18,561 nucleotides of DNA from Firmicutes bacterium CAG:631. Its GTDB lineage: Bacteria; Bacillota_I; Bacilli_A; RFN20; CAG-631. The notes beneath the pieces are model-generated. The model was not told where the DNA came from. It ran no database searches and saw only the letters and a program-made list of their open reading frames with translations. A program made the position numbers and the translations under genes. The DNA is taken from NCBI GenBank assembly GCA_000433015.1, contig HF998013.1, forward strand, positions 124,358-142,918. Reading direction: 5' to 3'. Positions 14,538 to 18,561 of this stretch are shown in pieces (position 1 is the first letter of the stretch; every line of letters starts with the position of its first letter).

Positions 14538-14855
14538 TTACTCTAAATCATATTTTTTAGTTAATAGATAATAAGATAGAAAATAAAGTCCTACAGTACA
14601 GCCAATAGTAAAGATTAGACTAATCACAACAGAAAGAACTGAAGGATAATAAGAAGAATATTGTTCTGTGCCAAAAAGTTGAATAATGATTGTATAAAAG
14701 AAAGAAAGCACAAATAAACAAAGAACAATAATGAATGATGCCCAAGTTCTTTTTCTTGATTTTTCAGACTCTAAAGAAATATTGACATCTTCCAATGCGG
14801 GAATATCATTTCCACCATAAGTTTTTGTTAAATGAGAAATTTCAATTAATGCCAT
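14538..14855 (-). pseudogene. Chimeric remnant: ABC-transporter ATPase N-terminus joined to a membrane-protein C-terminus
   Basis: The 105-codon frame is open, with AGGAGGAAAG before its ATG and a terminator after its stop. Residues 1-29 (MALIEISHLTKTYGGND, then IPALEDVNISLE) match the very start of ABC ATP-binding proteins of the lipoprotein-exporter/MacB type. From about residue 30 the sequence changes to a basic stretch (EKSRKRTW) and two membrane segments (about 38-61 and 71-97), then a short tail. The Walker A, Q-loop, signature and Walker B regions are all absent. The simplest explanation is an in-frame deletion within an ATPase-permease fusion protein, or across two adjacent genes, with a junction near 14766-14768. 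It could still make a small membrane peptide but cannot hydrolyse ATP. It lies divergent from csoR. Confidence 0.7.
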
Positions 14856-14922
14856 ATTCTTTCCTCCTATATTTGATTATAATCAATTTCATATTTTAAG
14901 AAAACAAAAAATATAAACGGGC

Positions 14923-14951
14923 TTGACAAATACCCGTGTGGGGTATACTAT
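14923..14951 (+). promoter_or_regulatory. csoR-copA promoter
   Basis: TTGACA at 14923-14928, a 17-bp spacer and TACTAT at 14946-14951. A TATACT at 14944-14949 with a 15-bp spacer is an alternative -10. The CsoR palindrome fills the spacer. Confidence 0.75.
14930..14946. promoter_or_regulatory. CsoR operator
   Basis: ATACCC, five bases (GTGTG), GGGTAT is a perfect palindrome of the TACCC...GGGTA type bound by copper-sensing CsoR repressors. It sits between the -35 and -10 boxes, so apo-CsoR would block polymerase and Cu(I) would relieve the block. Confidence 0.85.
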
Positions 14952-14974
14952 AAAGGAAAGTAAAGGAGGTCCTT

Positions 14975-15283
14975 ATGATGAAATCATGTGATTGTGAAAT
15001 CAAAAATGACAAAACTCGAATTCGTAGTGAAGAAGAAAAAAAACCGATTATTCATCGCCTTCATCGCTTGATTGGTCAAATGAAAGGAATTGAAAAGATG
15101 GTTGAAGAAAATCGATATTGTGATGATATTTTAATTCAATTAGCTGCGATTGATAAATCTATAAAAAGTTTGGCAAATATTATCTTAGAACAACATATGC
15201 ATACATGTTTAATTAATCATGTTCAAAATGGAGAGTATGAAGTGATTGATGAAATTGTTGATTTATTTAAGAGGTTTCAATAA
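14975..15283 (+). CDS. csoR: Copper-sensing transcriptional repressor CsoR
   Basis: The 102-residue all-helical protein belongs to the CsoR/RcnR family. The Cu(I) ligand triad is complete: Cys49 (RYCDDI), His74 and Cys78 (EQHMHTC). The spacing of 25 and 4 residues equals that of Bacillus CsoR (C45, H70, C74). The N-terminal HRLHRLIGQMKGIEKMV is the conserved first helix. Two extra cysteines (C5, C7) precede the core. Apo-CsoR is expected to bind the palindrome in its own promoter and to release it when Cu(I) binds, derepressing csoR and copA together. AAGGAGG precedes the ATG; a second ATG follows immediately. The TAA stop overlaps the copA ATG by one base (TAATG), implying translational coupling. 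Confidence 0.94.
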   Translation: MMKSCDCEIKNDKTRIRSEEEKKPIIHRLHRLIGQMKGIEKMVEENRYCDDILIQLAAIDKSIKSLANIILEQHMHTCLINHVQNGEYEVIDEIVDLFKRFQ

Positions 15284-17820
15284 TGAAAAAGAAATTTAAT
15301 ATTGAAGGAATGACTTGTTCTGCTTGTCAAGTTCACGTTCAAAAAGCAGTAGAAAAGGTCAATGGAACAAAAGAAGTCAATGTCAATTTATTACAAAATA
15401 CAATGGTTGTTGATTTTGATGAAAAACTTTGTGATGTCCAAAAAATTGAAGATTCAGTTGAAAAGGCTGGTTATAAAGCTTATTTAGATGAAGAAAAGAA
15501 AACCATTTCTACACCAAAAGAAATAATAAGAAAAGATTATGCTTTATTAAAATTAATTATTAGTGGCATCTTATTACTCGTTTTAATGTATTTTACTATG
15601 GGAAATATGATGTGGGGCTTTCCATCCTTTGCCTTTTTAGATCATCAACAAAATCCAATGGGATTTGCGTTAATTCAATTTTTATTGGTCCTTCCCATTT
15701 TATATCTATATCGTCATTATTTTACTTCTGGTTTTAAAAAATTATTGAAAAGAGCACCGAATATGGATTCTTTAATTGCTATTGGTGCTTTAGCTTCTGT
15801 ATTATATGGTATCTTTGCTTTATTTATGATTAGCTATGCTCAAGCGAATATTGCAAACATTGCTATTATTGGAGAAGGAAATTTACAACATTATCAAACG
15901 ATTTTAACTACTTATCATGATAGTCTTTATTTTGAATCTGCTGGAATGATTTTAACTTTAGTTTCATTAGGAAAGTATTTAGAAGCTCTATCTAAAAAGA
16001 AAACGACAAAAGCTTTAACAAAATTAATGGATTTAGCACCTAAAAAAGCTATTCTTTTAAAAGATGGGCAAGAAGTTGAAGTTCCAATTGAAGATGTAAA
16101 GGAAAATGATATTGTCGTAGTTAAAAAAGGCGCTAGTATTCCTGTTGATGGCATAATTATTGAAGGAAGTGCTTCCATTGATCAATCCAATATTACGGGT
16201 GAATCCATGCCCGTTTATAAACAAGTGAATCAAACTGTTTTTTCTTCTACGATTGTCAATTCAGGATATATTAAGATTCAAGCGACAAAAGTTGGAAAAG
16301 ATACTTCCATTGCAACGATTATTCAATTAGTGGAAGAAGCGAGTAATTCAAAAGCGCCTATTTCTAAATTAGCAGATAAAATATCAGGAATATTTGTTCC
16401 CATTATTTTAGGAATTGCTTTACTTACATTTATTGGAAATATGATTGCTAGTTCTAATTTTGAATTATCTTTAAATTTTGCCATTTCAGTTGTTGTCATT
16501 GCTTGTCCATGTGCATTAGGGCTTGCAACACCGGTTGCTATCATGGTTGGCACTGGAAAAGGTGCTGAAAATGGTCTTTTAATCAAAAATGCAGAAATTT
16601 TAGAAAAAGCACATTTGATTAAAACCGTAGTTTTAGATAAGACTGGAACAATTACCGAAGGAAAACCTAAAGTAATTGATTTTGTTAACTTGAATCAAGA
16701 TGAAAATTTATTATCTGTGATTTATTCTTTAGAAAATCAATCAGAGCATCCTTTAGCCTTATCTATTATTGAATATGCAAAAGAAAAACATACCCCTTTA
16801 TTGCAAGTTGAATCTTTTGAAGCCATAGAAGGTCAAGGAATTAAAGGAAAAGTAAATAAAATAGAATACGCAATCGGCAATTCTAAAATGCTAGAAAATT
16901 ATCATATTAAGAAGCATTCAATTTTACAACAAATGGATGATTATGCTTTAGAAGGAAAAACACCTTTAGTAATAGTTAAAGATCAATTGATTGTGGGGTT
17001 AATTACGATTAAAGATCAAGTAAAAGAAACTTCAAAGCATGCAATTGCTGCATTAGTCCAAAAAAATATCAAGGTTGTTATGCTAACTGGTGATAATCAA
17101 AAAACAGCCCAATCTATTGCAAAAGAAGTAGGAGTAAGCGAAGTGATTGCTGATGTATTACCAGCAGAAAAACAAAAAGTAATTCAATCATTAAAAACAG
17201 ATGAAAAACATCTTGTAGCAATGGTTGGTGATGGAGTAAATGATGCCCTTGCTTTAATGAGTGCTGATTTAGGTGTTGCAATTGGCGGGGGCAGTGATGT
17301 GGCTTTAGAATCAAGTGATATTGTTTTATTAAAAAATGATTTGATGGATGTTTTAAATGTTATTGCGTTAAGTAAAAGAGTTTTAAATACGATTAAAATG
17401 AATTTATTTTGGGCGTTCTTTTACAATTTAATTTGCGTTATTATTGCAACAGGAATTTTTTATTATATTAATCATGATTTTAAAATTAATCCTATGATTG
17501 GTTCATTGGCTATGAGTATTTCAAGTGTTTCAGTTGTTTTAAATGCATTAACGATTAATTTTTTTAAAATTAAAAAGAATGAGAAAAATGAATTGGATGG
17601 AAAGGAGGAAAACAAAATGAATACTTTAATTTTGAAAGTAGAAGGTATGATGTGCAATCATTGCAAACAACATGTTGAAGACGCTTGCAAAAAAATTAAA
17701 AATGTTGTTTCTGCAACAGCTTCTTTAGATGAAAAAAAAGTTACAATTGAATATGTCGATACCTTAAACAAAGAAGAAATTATTCAAAGTATTAAAGAAG
17801 CAGGATATGAAGTAAAATAA
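15283..17820 (+). CDS. copA: Copper-exporting P1B-ATPase CopA with an in-frame C-terminal CopZ domain
   Basis: The 845-residue frame encodes a Cu(I)-exporting P1B-1 ATPase of the cytoplasmic membrane. An N-terminal heavy-metal domain has GMTCSAC (Cys12, Cys15). Transmembrane helices follow, then the actuator motif TGES, the membrane metal site CPC (408-410), phosphorylation motif DKTGT (Asp452), SEHPLA in the nucleotide-binding domain, the hinge GDGVND, and the last-helix metal-site motifs FFYN and AMSISS. The ATPase proper ends around residue 760. A short charged linker (KKNEKNELDGKEENK) leads without a stop into a second heavy-metal domain (residues 779-845, GMMCNHC with Cys791 and Cys794). 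That domain has the exact length and start of free CopZ. CopA normally stops before copZ, so this frame is a fusion or a nested gene pair. Translation is coupled to csoR by TAATG, and expression should be copper-induced. Confidence 0.95.
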   Translation: MKKKFNIEGMTCSACQVHVQKAVEKVNGTKEVNVNLLQNTMVVDFDEKLCDVQKIEDSVEKAGYKAYLDEEKKTISTPKEIIRKDYALLKLIISGILLLVLMYFTMGNMMWGFPSFAFLDHQQNPMGFALIQFLLVLPILYLYRHYFTSGFKKLLKRAPNMDSLIAIGALASVLYGIFALFMISYAQANIANIAIIGEGNLQHYQTILTTYHDSLYFESAGMILTLVSLGKYLEALSKKKTTKALTKLMDLAPKKAILLKDGQEVEVPIEDVKENDIVVVKKGASIPVDGIIIEGSASIDQSNITGESMPVYKQVNQTVFSSTIVNSGYIKIQATKVGKDTSIATIIQLVEEASNSKAPISKLADKISGIFVPIILGIALLTFIGNMIASSNFELSLNFAISVVVIACPCALGLATPVAIMVGTGKGAENGLLIKNAEILEKAHLIKTVVLDKTGTITEGKPKVIDFVNLNQDENLLSVIYSLENQSEHPLALSIIEYAKEKHTPLLQVESFEAIEGQGIKGKVNKIEYAIGNSKMLENYHIKKHSILQQMDDYALEGKTPLVIVKDQLIVGLITIKDQVKETSKHAIAALVQKNIKVVMLTGDNQKTAQSIAKEVGVSEVIADVLPAEKQKVIQSLKTDEKHLVAMVGDGVNDALALMSADLGVAIGGGSDVALESSDIVLLKNDLMDVLNVIALSKRVLNTIKMNLFWAFFYNLICVIIATGIFYYINHDFKINPMIGSLAMSISSVSVVLNALTINFFKIKKNEKNELDGKEENKMNTLILKVEGMMCNHCKQHVEDACKKIKNVVSATASLDEKKVTIEYVDTLNKEEIIQSIKEAGYEVK
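17617..17820 (+). CDS. copZ: CopZ-like copper chaperone, nested in frame at the copA 3' end
   Basis: Inside the copA frame, AAAGGAGG (17601-17608) stands 8 nt before an ATG (17617), an optimal initiation signal. Translation from there gives a complete 67-residue heavy-metal-associated protein (MNTLILKVEGMMCNHCKQHV...). Metal-binding cysteines lie at 13 and 16, and it has the ferredoxin-like beta-alpha-beta-beta-alpha-beta length of free CopZ (about 68 residues). CopZ ferries Cu(I) to CopA and CsoR. The ribosome binding site is encoded within the linker residues GKEEN. I infer that both the fusion and free CopZ may be made. Alternatively copA lost its stop codon recently, or a sequencing error removed it. 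Confidence 0.78.
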   Translation: MNTLILKVEGMMCNHCKQHVEDACKKIKNVVSATASLDEKKVTIEYVDTLNKEEIIQSIKEAGYEVK

Positions 17821-17836
17821 GTTAACCAACTTCAAT

Positions 17837-17885
17837 AAAAAAAGGAGTTATTCGAAACTTTTGTTTCTGAACAGCTCCTTTTTTA
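17837..17885. terminator. Terminator of the copper operon, probably bidirectional
   Basis: AAAAAAAGGAG pairs with CTCCTTTTTT. An inner stem GAAAC/GTTTC is extended by TTC/GAA around a bulge. A-rich and T-rich flanks on the two sides would serve csoR-copA on the plus strand and the convergent membrane protein gene on the minus strand. Confidence 0.75.
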
Positions 17886-17896
17886 AATTTTATCAT

Positions 17897-18475
17897 TTAT
17901 TGATTCTCTTGCGTTGAATCTACATTTTCATTTTCTATTTCTTGAGTATTGTCGTCTACTTGTTTTTCTTCACTTTCATTTTCATTTTCATCTATACTTT
18001 TATCTGTTTCTTCTGATTCGTCATTTTTATTTTCTTCATCTTGTTTTTTTGGAGTAACATCAATCGTAATGAAATCTTTTACATCATGGAAATCAACAAG
18101 CCCAATGATTAAAGCAAATGGAACCGCTGCATTTAAAATTAGAGTTTGAATCGTTGCTTTTACGGTGTCTGTTGAAATTAATGTAAGCATGAAAATCAAC
18201 ATCAATAAAAAAGAAATAAAATCTACTAAAATACCAGCCGCTTTGATTGGGCGATTGTTTGGTTGAAATAAGCGAAGCGCAAATAAAATTAAAGCACCAG
18301 CAACAAAAAGGCCAGAAAGAATTAATGATGCGACAGGCCAATCATAACTACTAGGAACTTCACCTTGTACGATTTGGAAAAAATTACTAAATAGTAAAAC
18401 TCCAGCAGAAATTAAACCAACAAGTGAAATACCAAGAACAACATTAAATAAACATTTTTTATCAATTCTTTGCAT
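17897..18475 (-). CDS. Four-segment membrane protein with acidic C-terminal tail, function unknown
   Basis: The 192-residue protein has four hydrophobic segments at about 10-33, 46-69, 79-101 and 107-127. A low-complexity, highly acidic tail follows at about 144-192 (runs of E, D, N and Q, e.g. ENENESEEKQVDDNTQE). Such tails are often disordered and cytoplasmic; the basic N-terminus (MQRIDKK) also points inside. No catalytic or transport motif is visible and I do not recognise a family. The ATG has AAGGAGGG at good spacing, and TATAAT with an upstream TGG lies just upstream. It is convergent with the copper operon and shares its terminator region. A role in copper handling is not supported by the sequence. 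Confidence 0.8.
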   Translation of the reverse strand: MQRIDKKCLFNVVLGISLVGLISAGVLLFSNFFQIVQGEVPSSYDWPVASLILSGLFVAGALILFALRLFQPNNRPIKAAGILVDFISFLLMLIFMLTLISTDTVKATIQTLILNAAVPFALIIGLVDFHDVKDFITIDVTPKKQDEENKNDESEETDKSIDENENESEEKQVDDNTQEIENENVDSTQENQ

Positions 18476-18497
18476 AATAAGTCACCCTCCTTTTTTA

Positions 18498-18506
18498 ATT
18501 ATACCA
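18498..18506 (-). promoter_or_regulatory. Extended -10 for the acidic-tail membrane protein gene
   Basis: On the minus strand TGGTATAAT (18506-18498) is a perfect extended -10. Predicted initiation near 18491 would start the transcript almost at the Shine-Dalgarno sequence, giving a very short leader. No good -35 box is visible. Confidence 0.5.
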
Positions 18507-18561
18507 TGACAAAATTAATAAATCTATAATAAATATATGATAGAAAACATTTTTAAATCAC

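Noticed and set aside
17114..17314. Minus-strand histidine/leucine-rich frame inside copA
   Set aside because: It is an antisense shadow of the conserved hinge region of copA.

Overview
The window is very AT-rich, low-GC Bacillota-type DNA. Genes have strong AGGAGG-type ribosome binding sites, and promoters match TTGACA/TATAAT closely. UGA is read as a stop (recG ends in TGA), so this is not the Mycoplasma code. Three observations suggest an uncultured, host-associated member of the Erysipelotrichia/Mollicutes-related Bacilli: a ClpB without its N-terminal domain, a BspA-like leucine-rich lipoprotein with Flg_new-type repeats, and a shrunken fakA-recG-acpP locus. That placement is an inference; no rRNA is present to fix it.

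Layout. Positions 1-378 hold no convincing gene. They carry regulatory-looking structure that probably belongs to a minus-strand gene starting just off the left edge. Next come tRNA-Lys and rpmB (minus strand), and divergently fakA, recG and acpP, a reduced form of the well-known rpmB/yloV/recG/acpA neighbourhood. A tRNA-Ile follows. A convergent clpB is driven by a consensus promoter flanked by two CIRCE operators. From 7404 to 11048 is an accessory-looking zone bounded and punctuated by tRNA-His, tRNA-Pro and tRNA-Leu. It holds a 5'-truncated tyrosine integrase, the BspA-like lipoprotein, and a debris stretch with a decayed YjbR/MmcQ-like gene. From 11188 to 14354 lie small membrane proteins of unknown role, an SdpI-like protein and a GNAT acetyltransferase broken by a frameshift at an A7 tract.

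The right part holds a chimeric remnant of an ABC transporter and, divergent from it, a compact copper-resistance operon. Its promoter contains a CsoR palindrome between -35 and -10, followed by csoR and then copA. The copA frame runs without a stop into a complete CopZ-like metallochaperone that also has its own perfectly spaced ribosome binding site and ATG. One reading frame may therefore produce both a CopA-CopZ fusion and free CopZ. The window ends with an acidic-tailed membrane protein on the minus strand.

The strongest candidates for a second look are the copA/copZ nested frame, the structured left-edge leader with three copies of an 11-bp imperfect palindrome, the ABC-transporter chimera and the slippage-type frameshift in the acetyltransferase gene. 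No CRISPR array, complete insertion sequence, rRNA or obvious defence system was seen.
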